Source: Clostridiales bacterium (GTDB lineage Bacteria > Bacillota > Clostridia > Saccharofermentanales > Saccharofermentanaceae). Taken from it: a DNA stretch of 64,000 nt. Made by a program: the position numbers and the translations under genes. The notes under the pieces are model-generated. The model was not told the origin of the DNA and ran no database searches. It saw only the letters and a list, made by a program, of their open reading frames with translations. This document shows, piece after piece, positions 46,711 through 55,144 of the stretch; position 1 is the first letter of the stretch; each line of letters begins with the position of its first letter. The DNA lies in the NCBI GenBank assembly GCA_017428545.1, contig JAFRQR010000002.1, positions 1 to 64,000 on the forward strand, given 5' to 3'.

Positions 46711-48585
46711 ATGAGCACCGGCCGCGGCGGAATCCCCAATGAAGTAGTGGAAGAAATCATTTCCCGAAGCGACATTGCTTCGGTCGTAGGTCAGTATGTG
46801 CAGTTTACAAAGAATTCCGGAAACAATCTTTTCGGCCTTTGTCCTTTTCATTCCGAAGATACACCGTCTTTTTCCGTATCCACCAATAAGCAGATGTTTT
46901 ATTGCTTCGGATGCCATAAGGGCGGCGATGTCGTAACATTCATCAAGGAGATCGAGCATCTTTCTTATGTGGAAGCTCTCAAGTTCCTTGCCGAAAAGGC
47001 CGGTGTCACGATTCCGGAGCCGGATGATGCCAATTACAGAAAAGAAGAGCAGCTTCGAAAGCGTCTTAAAGAGGCGCTTCTCGAGGCTGCGCGCTATTAT
47101 TATAAGAATTTCAAATCCGAAAAAGGAGATGCGGCAAGAGCATATCTGAAGAAAAGAGCGATCGCTCCTGCTACTGCGACCAAATTCGGACTCGGTTATG
47201 CGCCGGATGAGTGGAGCGGTCTTTATGACCACCTCGTAAGTAAGGGCTTTTCCCAGTACGAGATCCAAAAATCTGGTCTTTTCGTTACCACCAAAAACAA
47301 CAAAACGATCGATCTGTTCCGTGGAAGGCTGATGTTCCCGATCTTTAATGCGATGGGTGAACTGATCGCGTTCGGCGGCCGTATCATCGGGGACGGAAAT
47401 CCGAAATATGTCAACTCTCCGGAGACCCCCGTTTATTCCAAACAGAGAAACCTCTATGCACTAAACTTTGCCAAACAGTCGAAGATGAAGCAGATCATCG
47501 TCGTTGAAGGCTATATGGATGTCATTTCCATGCATCAGGCAGGAGTCACGAATGCGGTAGCTTCTTTGGGTACGGCGCTTACCGAAAGGCAGCTGGATCT
47601 CTTGGAAAGATATTGTGAAGAGGTAGTGCTTTTCTATGATTCGGATAAAGCCGGCCAGAACGCCGCAGTCCGGGGACTTAAGATGCTCATGGAAAGAAAG
47701 AAGAAGCATACCGGAATGACGACACGTGTGCGTGTGGCGAAGGTCCCGAACGGAAAAGATCCGGATGAATTCATCCGTGAATACGGGAAAGATGAGTTCG
47801 CCAAAGTCGTCGAATCGGCGGTTTCGGTACTTGATTATCTTGTGGATTCCGCATATCTTCAGAGTCAGGAGAGCGGGGAATTCGACCCGATCAAATTCCA
47901 GCAGCTGATCTCTACCTATCTTTCCTGGGAGGACAACCTGATCCTTCGCGAAAGAGCGGCATATAAGGCTGCGCAGATCTTAGGTGTCTCTTCGCAGTCT
48001 GTCATGTCGGAAGCAGGTAAGCGTTCAGATCAAAGTAAAAAAGAAGCGATCGAGCAGTCGCGGCGCGATGTAAAAAAGCAGGAAGAGATCCTTCCCGAGA
48101 AGCAGATCAGTGAAACGGCGACCCGCGATGAACTGGTGCTTGTCTGCCTTTTGGCATCTCTTGGCGATAAGTATGCCGACTTTGTCAGAAACTACGGGGA
48201 AGAGCCGCTGGAGACAGACTTTTCTTTAGGCTCCATGCGTCAGATCGTAAAGAATATCCTTCCGGATCTTAAAGAAGGGAAACTGGATTCCCGGAAACTT
48301 CTGGCGGCAGGCGATAATCTGATCCTAAACCGCCGCCCGGCCAATGATACCATCTCGGAGGCGCTGATGAGCGTTAAGTACGGCGATAATGCCGAGGATC
48401 TCATGAAGAATACTCTTGACTACCTTTATCGGGTAAGAATGAGCGTATATACAAGACAGAAGGATGTTCTGGCAAGAAGACTCGATGTCATGGCGGAAGG
48501 TCCGGACCGTGATGCGACGGAAAGCCTTTTGAGATCGACCCTTTCTTATCTTACCGAACTGAAGAAGAAGATGGGTAAACGCTGA
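46711..48585 (+). CDS. dnaG: DNA primase
   Basis: The 624-residue primase makes RNA primers for replication. The CHC2-type zinc site is at residues 47-73 (CPFH and CFGCHKGGD), the primase core carries FGLGYAP and MFPI, the Toprim fold has VVEGYMDVIS and FYDSDKAGQ, and the C-terminal part (about 450-624) should bind DnaB helicase. Length is normal. Its stop overlaps the trmK start (ATGATG). In many Firmicutes rpoD follows dnaG directly; here it does not. Confidence 0.96.
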   Translation: MSTGRGGIPNEVVEEIISRSDIASVVGQYVQFTKNSGNNLFGLCPFHSEDTPSFSVSTNKQMFYCFGCHKGGDVVTFIKEIEHLSYVEALKFLAEKAGVTIPEPDDANYRKEEQLRKRLKEALLEAARYYYKNFKSEKGDAARAYLKKRAIAPATATKFGLGYAPDEWSGLYDHLVSKGFSQYEIQKSGLFVTTKNNKTIDLFRGRLMFPIFNAMGELIAFGGRIIGDGNPKYVNSPETPVYSKQRNLYALNFAKQSKMKQIIVVEGYMDVISMHQAGVTNAVASLGTALTERQLDLLERYCEEVVLFYDSDKAGQNAAVRGLKMLMERKKKHTGMTTRVRVAKVPNGKDPDEFIREYGKDEFAKVVESAVSVLDYLVDSAYLQSQESGEFDPIKFQQLISTYLSWEDNLILRERAAYKAAQILGVSSQSVMSEAGKRSDQSKKEAIEQSRRDVKKQEEILPEKQISETATRDELVLVCLLASLGDKYADFVRNYGEEPLETDFSLGSMRQIVKNILPDLKEGKLDSRKLLAAGDNLILNRRPANDTISEALMSVKYGDNAEDLMKNTLDYLYRVRMSVYTRQKDVLARRLDVMAEGPDRDATESLLRSTLSYLTELKKKMGKR

Positions 48586-49259
48586 TGATGTCAGGAGTTG
48601 AAGATATTTCTCTGTCCCCGCGTTTACAGGCCGTTGCCGATATGATCCCCGGTAGTAGCACTGTCGTTGATGTCGGCTCCGATCACGGCCTTTTGGGTTC
48701 TTATTGCCTGTCTTTTGGTCTTTGCAGATATGTCATTGCTACGGATATCCATGAAGGTCCTGCCATGAGGACGCTTGAGCAGTTGAAAGCTTTTAAAGAC
48801 CGTTGTGAGGTCAAAGTGACAGACGGCCTTACGGGAGTTGAACTTAAAGAGGACATGACTGTCGTGATCGCAGGTATGGGCGGTCTTGAGATCTGTAAGA
48901 TCCTGAAAAACGCGCTTTCTTCAGAAAGGTCTGTTCCGAAGGGCATGAAGATCATTCTCCAGCCGCAGAAGTCGCATTATGAACTTAGGGCTTTTCTAAG
49001 TGCGAACGGATTTGCTATTCTGAAAGAGCGGATCGTTATTGAAAAAGACAGGTTCTTTTATACCGTAATTCTTGTCGAATATACGGGAGATGCTTATGAA
49101 CTGTCGGATGACGAGAAATACTTGGGACCGGTGATCCTTAAGGACCGGCCCGAAAACTACGGAGAATATATCGCGCATGAGAAAAAGGTCTTCGGCAAAA
49201 GAGCTCTCGGAGATCCCAAATGTGCACAAATACTGAAGAATTGGGAGAAGTACCTATGA
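48585..49259 (+). CDS. trmK: tRNA (adenine-22-N1)-methyltransferase
   Basis: The 224-residue SAM-dependent Rossmann enzyme (TrmK/YqfN family) methylates A22 of tRNAs with long variable arms. Motifs are LSPRLQAVADMI, VVDVGSDHGLLG for SAM binding and VIAGMGGLEI. It overlaps dnaG by 1 bp and the Nif3-like gene by 4 bp, the same gene order as yqfN-yqfO in Bacillus. Confidence 0.92.
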   Translation: MMSGVEDISLSPRLQAVADMIPGSSTVVDVGSDHGLLGSYCLSFGLCRYVIATDIHEGPAMRTLEQLKAFKDRCEVKVTDGLTGVELKEDMTVVIAGMGGLEICKILKNALSSERSVPKGMKIILQPQKSHYELRAFLSANGFAILKERIVIEKDRFFYTVILVEYTGDAYELSDDEKYLGPVILKDRPENYGEYIAHEKKVFGKRALGDPKCAQILKNWEKYL

Positions 49260-50023
49260 GTGATTACTATGTAAAAGATGTCATTTCGGCCATGGAGAAG
49301 ATCGCTTCTCCGGATCTTGCCTGTGAATGGGACAGGATCGGTCTTATGATCGGAGATGCCAACGAGCATGTCAAGGGCGTGCTTCTGGCTCTGGATACGC
49401 AGTCTGAGACGATCGATGAAGCGATGAAGACCGGATCGAACATGATCATTACACATCATCCGCTGTTTTTTGAACCGCTGACATGTGTTGATTATCAGAC
49501 GCCTCGCGGAGCAAATGTCAGAAAACTGATCAAAAACGATATCCAGCTTTATTCGGCACATACCAATCTGGATAAAGCGCCTAACGGCGTCAATCAGGCA
49601 CTGGCAACAGCGCTCGGCCTTGTCATGCAGATCAGTCTTGAAGATGTCGAGATCGGCCTTTGCGGAAGTGTCGGACAGTCTTCCGTTTCGCTTTTCGGGT
49701 TTGCCGATATGGTAAAAGAAAAGCTGGGTGCAAGCGGACTTATACTCAACACGGACAAAGATAAGGAAGTATCGCGCGTATTTGTGCAGGGCGGTGCTTT
49801 TGAAGAAGAATCGATTCCGGTCCTTAAGTCCTACCGTGTCGACGTGGTCGTCACCGGCGAGATGAAGCATCACAATATGATCGACCTTGAAGAATCCGGC
49901 ATTGCGGTCATCGCGGCTGGCCATGAAGTCACAGAACGCATAGTGCTTCCGAGTTTGAAAGAACAGCTTTTGAACATATTGCCGAAATTGCCGGTTTCTG
50001 TTTATAACGGACATAAATGGTGA
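49256..50023 (+). CDS. Nif3-like dinuclear metal centre protein
   Basis: The 255-residue protein belongs to the Nif3/YqfO/GCH1-type-2 family, a metal-binding toroid of unclear substrate; its conserved partnership with TrmK suggests a tRNA or folate-related role. Family motifs are LACEWDRIGLMIGD, MIITHHPLFF, YSAHTNLDKAPNGVNQALA and the late GEMKHHNMIDLEE and GHEVTERIVL metal residues. It lacks the long middle insert of the Bacillus form. The ATG at 49256 overlaps the trmK stop. Confidence 0.92.
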   Translation: MSDYYVKDVISAMEKIASPDLACEWDRIGLMIGDANEHVKGVLLALDTQSETIDEAMKTGSNMIITHHPLFFEPLTCVDYQTPRGANVRKLIKNDIQLYSAHTNLDKAPNGVNQALATALGLVMQISLEDVEIGLCGSVGQSSVSLFGFADMVKEKLGASGLILNTDKDKEVSRVFVQGGAFEEESIPVLKSYRVDVVVTGEMKHHNMIDLEESGIAVIAAGHEVTERIVLPSLKEQLLNILPKLPVSVYNGHKW

Positions 50024-50055
50024 CAAAATCGCTAGAAGAATCAACCTCGTTCGAT

Positions 50056-50061
50056 TATAAT
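50056..50061 (+). promoter_or_regulatory. rnpB -10 box
   Basis: TATAAT lies 9 bp before the first paired base of the RNase P RNA. The -35 (about 50033-50038, TAGAAG) is weak. Confidence 0.6.
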
Positions 50062-50070
50062 GTATATGTT

Positions 50071-50429
50071 TTCTGAGCTGAACCGGATGATCGCGGGCAC
50101 AAGTGCCGAAAGGCCGTGCGTGAGGAAAGTCCGGGCTCCATAGGACGAGGGTGCCGGGCAGTTCCCGGTGAAGGTAACTTTAAGGAAAGTGCAACAGAAA
50201 AGAAAACCGCCGCATCCTTCGGGATACGGTAAGGATGAAAAGGCGAGGTAAGAGCTCACCGGCGGTACGGTAACGTATCGGCCTTGTAAACCCCACCCGG
50301 AGCAACGCCATGGAAAGACATTACTGCGGTCCGCAGGTCTTGAGGAGGCGGCTTGAGCCGGAACGAAATTTCCGGTCTAGATAGATGATCATCTTCTACA
50401 GAACCCGGCTTATAGGTTCAACTCGGAAA
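50071..50429 (+). ncRNA. rnpB: RNase P RNA, type A
   Basis: This is the catalytic RNA that trims tRNA 5' ends. Conserved blocks are GAGGAAAGTCCGGGCTCC near the 5' end, the GGTAAGAGCTCACCGG segment in the middle, and the 3' AACCCGGCTTATAGG. The ends (TTCTGAGCTGAACC and GGTTCAACTCGGAA) pair as P1 and set the limits. The middle block fits the ancestral type A rather than the Bacillus type B fold. It accounts for most of the non-coding stretch 50024-50491. An 8-bp hairpin at 50446-50464 without a T run follows. Confidence 0.95.
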
Positions 50430-50491
50430 ATGTTACCTGATCAACACATGCCGTCCCGGCGTGTCGAAATAGAAGAAAGAAGGATGAATAC

Positions 50492-51664
50492 ATGGCGGAA
50501 TCTTATTTGAGTCGAGGAGTTTCTCCCACGAAAGACGATGTTAAGAAGGCAGTTGCTAACCAGGATAAGGGTGCTTTCCCGGGTGCTTTTTGCAAATTGA
50601 TCGATGATCTCGGCGGAGATCCGGATTACTGCACAGCGATCCATGCGGACGGTGCCGGAACGAAATCTTCCGTAGCTTACATCGCTTATCGCGAGACAGG
50701 AGACCTTAAGTGGTTCCGCGGCATCGCTCAGGACTCTCTGGTCATGAATACCGATGACCTGGCCTGTGTCGGCGCGATCGAAAAACTTTCTCTGTCCAAT
50801 ACCATCGGAAGAAACGCGCACCGTGTGGACGGTAAGTGCATCGCAGCCGTGATCGAAGGCTATAACGATATCGTCGGAAAACTCCAGGGCATGGGCTTTG
50901 ACCTTTCCATGTGCGGCGGTGAGACTGCTGACGTCGGAGACCTGGTCCGTACGCTGATCGTTGACTCTACGATCGTTACGCGTGTTGCCAGAAAGAACGT
51001 TATCAACGCGGCAAACATCAAGCCGGGCCATGTGATCGTCGGTCTTGCTTCTTTCGGTCAGGCGACATATGAGGATTCCTACAATTCCGGTATTTCCAGT
51101 AACGGCCTTACGGCTGCACGTCATATGCTCCTTTGCAAAGATTATCTGAAAGAATATCCGGAGTCCGTTTCCGAGACGATCCCGGAAGATAAGGTATACT
51201 GCGGTAAGTTCCGTCTGACGGATAAGCTTCCGAACAGCGATCAGACAGTTGCCGAGGCGATCCTTTCCCCGACAAGAACATTCCTTCCGGTCATCCGTGA
51301 TGTACTTGATGCTTACCGTTCTTCCATTTCCGGTATTATCCACTGCACAGGCGGCGGGCAGGCAAAATGCCGTGATTTCGGTAAGAACATCCGTATCATC
51401 AAGGATAATCTTTTTGATCTTCCGCCGATCTTCCAGGCGATCTATGAGTCAGGTGAGATCCCGATGAAGGAAATGTATCAGGTATTTAACTGCGGTCACA
51501 GAATCGAATTCTACTGCGATGAGAGCGTTGCTTCCGGCATCATGGAGATCGCAAAGAAGTATAATATCGATTCCCGTATCGTCGGCCGTGTCGAGGCCCT
51601 CCCTGAAGGATCCGAGAACCAGGTCGTTATCCGCAGTAACGGTGAAGAGTACATCTACGGCTGA
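50492..51664 (+). CDS. purM: AIR synthase (PurM), long Bacteroidota-type form
   Basis: The 390-residue enzyme closes the imidazole ring of 5-aminoimidazole ribonucleotide in purine synthesis. It has YLSRGVSPTKDDVKKAV, HADGAGTKSS, GIAQDSLVMNTDDLACVGA and MCGGETADVGD, then the C-terminal HCTGGGQAKC half. The longer form with a YxxRGVS start is the one I know from Bacteroidota, not the ~345-residue Bacillus/E. coli form. Other pur genes are not adjacent; it sits alone after rnpB, which fits import by transfer or a relocated gene. The ribosome site is AGAAGGA. Confidence 0.85.
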   Translation: MAESYLSRGVSPTKDDVKKAVANQDKGAFPGAFCKLIDDLGGDPDYCTAIHADGAGTKSSVAYIAYRETGDLKWFRGIAQDSLVMNTDDLACVGAIEKLSLSNTIGRNAHRVDGKCIAAVIEGYNDIVGKLQGMGFDLSMCGGETADVGDLVRTLIVDSTIVTRVARKNVINAANIKPGHVIVGLASFGQATYEDSYNSGISSNGLTAARHMLLCKDYLKEYPESVSETIPEDKVYCGKFRLTDKLPNSDQTVAEAILSPTRTFLPVIRDVLDAYRSSISGIIHCTGGGQAKCRDFGKNIRIIKDNLFDLPPIFQAIYESGEIPMKEMYQVFNCGHRIEFYCDESVASGIMEIAKKYNIDSRIVGRVEALPEGSENQVVIRSNGEEYIYG

Positions 51665-51665
51665 T

Positions 51666-52538
51666 ATGTTTTTCCGAAAGCTGAAAAGAACAAAAATCAT
51701 AGGGATCACGTCATTTTTGATCGTGGTCTCTATGTTTATGTCGTCCTGCTCGCTGGGAAGCATTCCTTCACGGACTTCTTCAGACAGTGCTTTTTCCGAG
51801 GAAACATCGGACCCTTCCGAAACGAATGATTCCGAAACAACTGAAGAAGAGGGTGTCGATTCCGATCTAAAAGCACTTGCCGAGAAGTATATGCAGGTCT
51901 TAAAAGAAGGAGATCCCTCAAAAGTGTGTTCGATCTTCGAATTAAGCGCAAGTGATGTATTGCCGGCCACTTATCCCTGTGATAAAGAACTGTTCAAAAC
52001 TCTCTTTGCAAATATGTCCTATAGCATCGGATCTCTGATCACGATGGATTATTCGGATTATGATATAGCTGTGGATTGCACATTGCCGGATGTCCGAGGA
52101 TGCGTCGATGAGGTACTGAAAGACGAGGTATTCATGGTCGAAGCCTGTAAGCCCTGGATCGTTGCCATGAGCGAACAGTATGAATCTGAAGAGGTCACCC
52201 TGGCATACGCGGCCATGAAAAATGACATCCTTGTGGAAGCATTAAGACGCATCAACGAAGGTGAGTATACAGGAACGCTGATGTTCTCGGGCAGTTTTAC
52301 GTTTCATGATAACGGCGGCAAATGGCTTTGCAAAAAGACACCTGATTTTGTCGGGATCTGCGGCACGGACAACTACATGAAGAAGGTCGCGATGATCAAC
52401 ATGACGACCGAATATATGATTATCGAGGAGTATGGAGCGACGCTTGCGATCGTTCATACGATCACTGTCGAGAAGTACAAAGAACTTATGGAACTTAAGA
52501 AAAATGAGATAATTGATGCGACGTCGGAAATGAATTAA
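51666..52538 (+). CDS. Putative lipoprotein of unknown function
   Basis: The 290-residue product has a lipoprotein signal starting MFFRKLKRTKIIG with lipobox MSSC (Cys28), an acidic Ser/Thr/Glu stalk (about 35-65) and one mostly helical C-terminal domain (about 70-280) of the NTF2-like/DUF5105 style found in clostridial lipoproteins; the family call is a guess. The start at 51666 is taken because it opens the signal peptide; the frame is open further upstream inside purM but that part reads as shadow. It lies 1 bp after purM, so it may be co-transcribed with it. Confidence 0.7.
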   Translation: MFFRKLKRTKIIGITSFLIVVSMFMSSCSLGSIPSRTSSDSAFSEETSDPSETNDSETTEEEGVDSDLKALAEKYMQVLKEGDPSKVCSIFELSASDVLPATYPCDKELFKTLFANMSYSIGSLITMDYSDYDIAVDCTLPDVRGCVDEVLKDEVFMVEACKPWIVAMSEQYESEEVTLAYAAMKNDILVEALRRINEGEYTGTLMFSGSFTFHDNGGKWLCKKTPDFVGICGTDNYMKKVAMINMTTEYMIIEEYGATLAIVHTITVEKYKELMELKKNEIIDATSEMN

Positions 52539-52546
52539 AAAAAGTG

Positions 52547-52575
52547 TTGACAGACGCTTTTGCTATCGCTATAAT
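52547..52575 (+). promoter_or_regulatory. tRNA-Lys promoter, perfect consensus
   Basis: TTGACA (52547-52552), a 17-bp spacer and TATAAT (52570-52575) match the vegetative consensus at all twelve positions. Confidence 0.9.
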
Positions 52576-52616
52576 AATCAACGTTCGCTAAAGGAAATAT
52601 CCTTTTTGCGGCAGAT

Positions 52617-52692
52617 GTACCTTTAGCTCAGTTGGTAGAGCAACTGACTCTTAATCAGTGGGCCCAGGGTTCGAGTCCCTGAAGGTGCACCA
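52617..52692 (+). tRNA. tRNA-Lys (anticodon CTT)
   Basis: The 76-nt cloverleaf includes an encoded CCA. The acceptor stem is GTACCTT/AAGGTGC with one G-U, the anticodon stem ACTGA/TCAGT with loop CTCTTAA (anticodon CTT, reading AAG), and the T loop TTCGAGT. It starts about 41 bp after the -10 box, so the precursor has a long 5' leader. Confidence 0.96.
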
Positions 52693-52694
52693 AT

Positions 52695-52727
52695 AAAACC
52701 GAATCGGTCTTACCGGTTCGGTTTTTT
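52695..52727 (+). terminator. Terminator of tRNA-Lys
   Basis: ACCGAATCGG pairs with CCGGTTCGGT (one G-U) around a 5-nt loop and is followed by six T. Confidence 0.93.
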
Positions 52728-52800
52728 GTTTTCTCTTAGTATAATCATCTTTCTTCAGCGATATGATTCGGAGTATAATCGTCCTGTGGGGGTGAGGTCG

Positions 52801-53709
52801 ATGACAGGACAGCCTGAAGCATATCTTTTCGGACAGATATTAGGGACACATTCATTTCTTCTTCGAGATGGGTTCTTAAAGCCGGACGAGTATTCGGAGA
52901 TCGAAGCACAGTATTTTCTTCCCGGCGGAGAGACGGGAACTGCGGCAACGGTTTTAAGTTCACTTGGAGTTTCCGTACGTATGACCGGGACTATGGTCGG
53001 AACAGAAGTTGCACCTATGCTCAATCAGTTCTATTCGGACAGATCCGTAGATCTTTCCTCGATCGATTATATGAATGACGATAAAGGCGTTATGGATTAT
53101 GTTGTCATCGCAGGCCTCGTACGTTCACCGATGGGACGCTTCGCCACTTTGTTTTCCAGCGGGAAACGCTTCTGGAGCATTCCGAAAGAAGAAGATATCA
53201 TCGGCTGCAAAGCCGCCGCGATCGATCCGTTTTTCGGAGAGGAGACATTGAAAGCAGCCGAGATCTGCGTAAAGAATAGTATTCCATATGTTACGATCGA
53301 CAGTCCCCATGAATCGTATCTGCATCAGCATGCAGCGATCAACGTCGTTTCCAAAGAATGTACGGCGAAAGATTATCCCGGGATGTCAGCAGAAGAGATC
53401 ATGGAACTTATGAAAAGCACATCTTCCGGGTTAACGGTCATCACGCAGGGCGGGGGAGAGATGCTCTACGGAAGATCCGGGAAAGAGACAAAGAAGATGA
53501 GTCCTTTTTCCGTGGAAGTAAAGAGCACTCTCGGCGCAGGCGACACTTATAAGGCCGGATGCGTGTATGCACTGATCCATAAAATGAGCGATGAGCAGAC
53601 GGTGAGATTCGCAAGTGCCTGCTCCGCGGTGGCGATCTCGAGATTTCCGCTGCCGCTCTTCCCACCGAAATTAGAAGAAGTAAATGATTTGATCAATAAT
53701 GTGCTATAA
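52801..53709 (+). CDS. PfkB-family carbohydrate kinase
   Basis: The 302-residue protein belongs to the ribokinase/PfkB family, which phosphorylates sugars or nucleosides. The C-terminal signature STLGAGDTYKAGC with the catalytic Asp of GAGD (about residue 261) is clear, and the N-terminal GGETGTAATVLSSLG segment fits substrate binding. The substrate cannot be told. The ATG at 52801 follows GGGGGTGAGG; longer in-frame starts would run into the tRNA terminator. The sulfhydrylase gene is 43 bp downstream. Confidence 0.87.
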   Translation: MTGQPEAYLFGQILGTHSFLLRDGFLKPDEYSEIEAQYFLPGGETGTAATVLSSLGVSVRMTGTMVGTEVAPMLNQFYSDRSVDLSSIDYMNDDKGVMDYVVIAGLVRSPMGRFATLFSSGKRFWSIPKEEDIIGCKAAAIDPFFGEETLKAAEICVKNSIPYVTIDSPHESYLHQHAAINVVSKECTAKDYPGMSAEEIMELMKSTSSGLTVITQGGGEMLYGRSGKETKKMSPFSVEVKSTLGAGDTYKAGCVYALIHKMSDEQTVRFASACSAVAISRFPLPLFPPKLEEVNDLINNVL

Positions 53710-53752
53710 TCTTGATGTTGTGGCGTAAAGCCAATGCTAGGAGGAAGTTCAA

Positions 53753-55036
53753 ATGGATAATAATTTCAGAATTGAAACCAATTGTGTTCAGGGTGCTTAT
53801 CAGCCGAAAAACGGTGAATCAAGAGTAATGCCGATCGTTCAGAGTACAACATGGAAGTATTCTTCGACCGAGCAGATGGGCCGCCTTTTTGACCTTGAAG
53901 AAAGCGGGTATTTCTATACTCGTCTTGCCAATCCGACAAGCGATCTCGTTGCTGCTAAGATCTGCATGCTCGAGGGCGGTGTTGCCGCTATGCTGACTTC
54001 TTCCGGACAGGCTGCGAATTTCTTCGCTATTTTCAATGTCTGCGAGGCCGGTGATCACATCGTTTGTTCTTCTGCGATCTACGGCGGTACATATAATCTG
54101 TTCGCGCACACCATTAAAAAGATGGGTATCGAGGCGACATTCGTTTCCCCGGATGCTACAGAAGAAGAGATCCAGGCAGCGATCAAACCGAATACCAAAC
54201 TCGTTTTCGGTGAGACGATTGCGAACCCTGCTCTGAATGTCCTTGATATCGAAACATTTGCAAAAACAGCTCATAAGAACGGTCTTCCGTTCATGATCGA
54301 TAACACATTTGCCACTCCGATCAACTGCCGTCCGATCGAATGGGGCGCAGATATCGTCATCCACTCCACAACAAAATACATGGATGGTCATGCGACTTCC
54401 GTTGGCGGATGTATCGTAGATGCCGGTACTTTTGACTGGGCGAAATATCCGGAGAAATTTGCCGGACTCGTTGAGCCGGATGAGACATATCACGGCGTTT
54501 CCTATACAGGCCGTTTCGGAAAGTCTGCTTTCATTATGAAGGCAGTTGCCCAGCTGATGCGTGACCTCGGTTCTATTCCGGGTCCGATGAATGCATTCCT
54601 TCTGAATATCGGTCTGGAGACACTGCATCTTCGTATGCCGCGTCATTGTGAAAATGCCTTGGCAATTGCGCAGTATCTGCAGAATCATCCGAAGATCTCC
54701 TGGGTATCCTATCCAGGTCTGCCCGGTGATAAAGAGTATGAAAAGGCGCAGAAATATATGCCGAACGGTACGTGCGGTGTGCTTTCCTTTGGCGTAAAGG
54801 GCGGAAGAGAAGCTTGCGTGAAATTCATGGATTCACTGAAACTTGCCGCGATCTGCACTCACGTTGCTGACTGCAGAACCTGCGTGCTGCACCCGGCTTC
54901 CCATACACATCGTCAGATGAATGATGAAGAACTTATGGCGGCAGGCGTAAGTCCGGATCTGATCCGTTTCTCAGTCGGTATCGAGAATAAAGATGACATT
55001 ATCGCAGATATCGAACAGGCTTTGGCAAACGTCTGA
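53753..55036 (+). CDS. O-acetylhomoserine sulfhydrylase-type PLP enzyme
   Basis: The 427-residue enzyme belongs to the Cys/Met metabolism PLP family (MetY/MetB/MetC fold). The PLP lysine is Lys208 in HSTTKYMDGHA, with SSGQAANFFAIF and YGGTYNLFAHTIKKMG near the phosphate site. The length and the long C-terminal half favour MetY, which makes homocysteine from O-acetylhomoserine and sulfide, but related specificities such as methionine gamma-lyase are possible. The ribosome site is AGGAGGAAG. No S-box riboswitch is present in the short upstream gap. Confidence 0.88.
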   Translation: MDNNFRIETNCVQGAYQPKNGESRVMPIVQSTTWKYSSTEQMGRLFDLEESGYFYTRLANPTSDLVAAKICMLEGGVAAMLTSSGQAANFFAIFNVCEAGDHIVCSSAIYGGTYNLFAHTIKKMGIEATFVSPDATEEEIQAAIKPNTKLVFGETIANPALNVLDIETFAKTAHKNGLPFMIDNTFATPINCRPIEWGADIVIHSTTKYMDGHATSVGGCIVDAGTFDWAKYPEKFAGLVEPDETYHGVSYTGRFGKSAFIMKAVAQLMRDLGSIPGPMNAFLLNIGLETLHLRMPRHCENALAIAQYLQNHPKISWVSYPGLPGDKEYEKAQKYMPNGTCGVLSFGVKGGREACVKFMDSLKLAAICTHVADCRTCVLHPASHTHRQMNDEELMAAGVSPDLIRFSVGIENKDDIIADIEQALANV

Positions 55037-55055
55037 TAAACGCATCGGAATTTGA

Positions 55056-55069
55056 CGAAATCGATTTCG
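55056..55069. promoter_or_regulatory. 14-bp palindromic operator candidate, copy 2
   Basis: This is the same perfect palindrome (CGAAATCGATTTCG) as at 11332-11345, again followed by an A run and CATT, here 31 bp before a TAGAAT -10 candidate (55101-55106). Confidence 0.5.
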
Positions 55070-55083
55070 AAAAAGCATTTCTT

Positions 55084-55120
55084 TTTACGCTCCTTTTATG
55101 TAGAATAGAAGGAGCGTAAA
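55084..55120 (+). promoter_or_regulatory. 12-bp inverted repeat around the DUF4867 -10 box
   Basis: TTTACGCTCCTT (55084-55095) and AAGGAGCGTAAA (55109-55120) are perfect inverse copies. The 13-bp loop holds TAGAAT (55101-55106). It may be the sulfhydrylase terminator (followed by TATTTT), an operator, or both. Confidence 0.5.
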
Positions 55121-55144
55121 TATTTTCCACAGGAGGAATTGTAT

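Noticed and set aside
50446-50464. Hairpin after rnpB as a terminator
   Set aside because: The 8-bp stem is not followed by a T run, so termination is not supported.
52726-52800. A longer N-terminus for the PfkB kinase
   Set aside because: It would begin in the tRNA-Lys terminator and adds residues unlike the family; the ATG at 52801 has a strong ribosome site.
53710-53752. SAM (S-box) riboswitch before the sulfhydrylase
   Set aside because: Only 43 bp separate the genes and no S-box elements are present.
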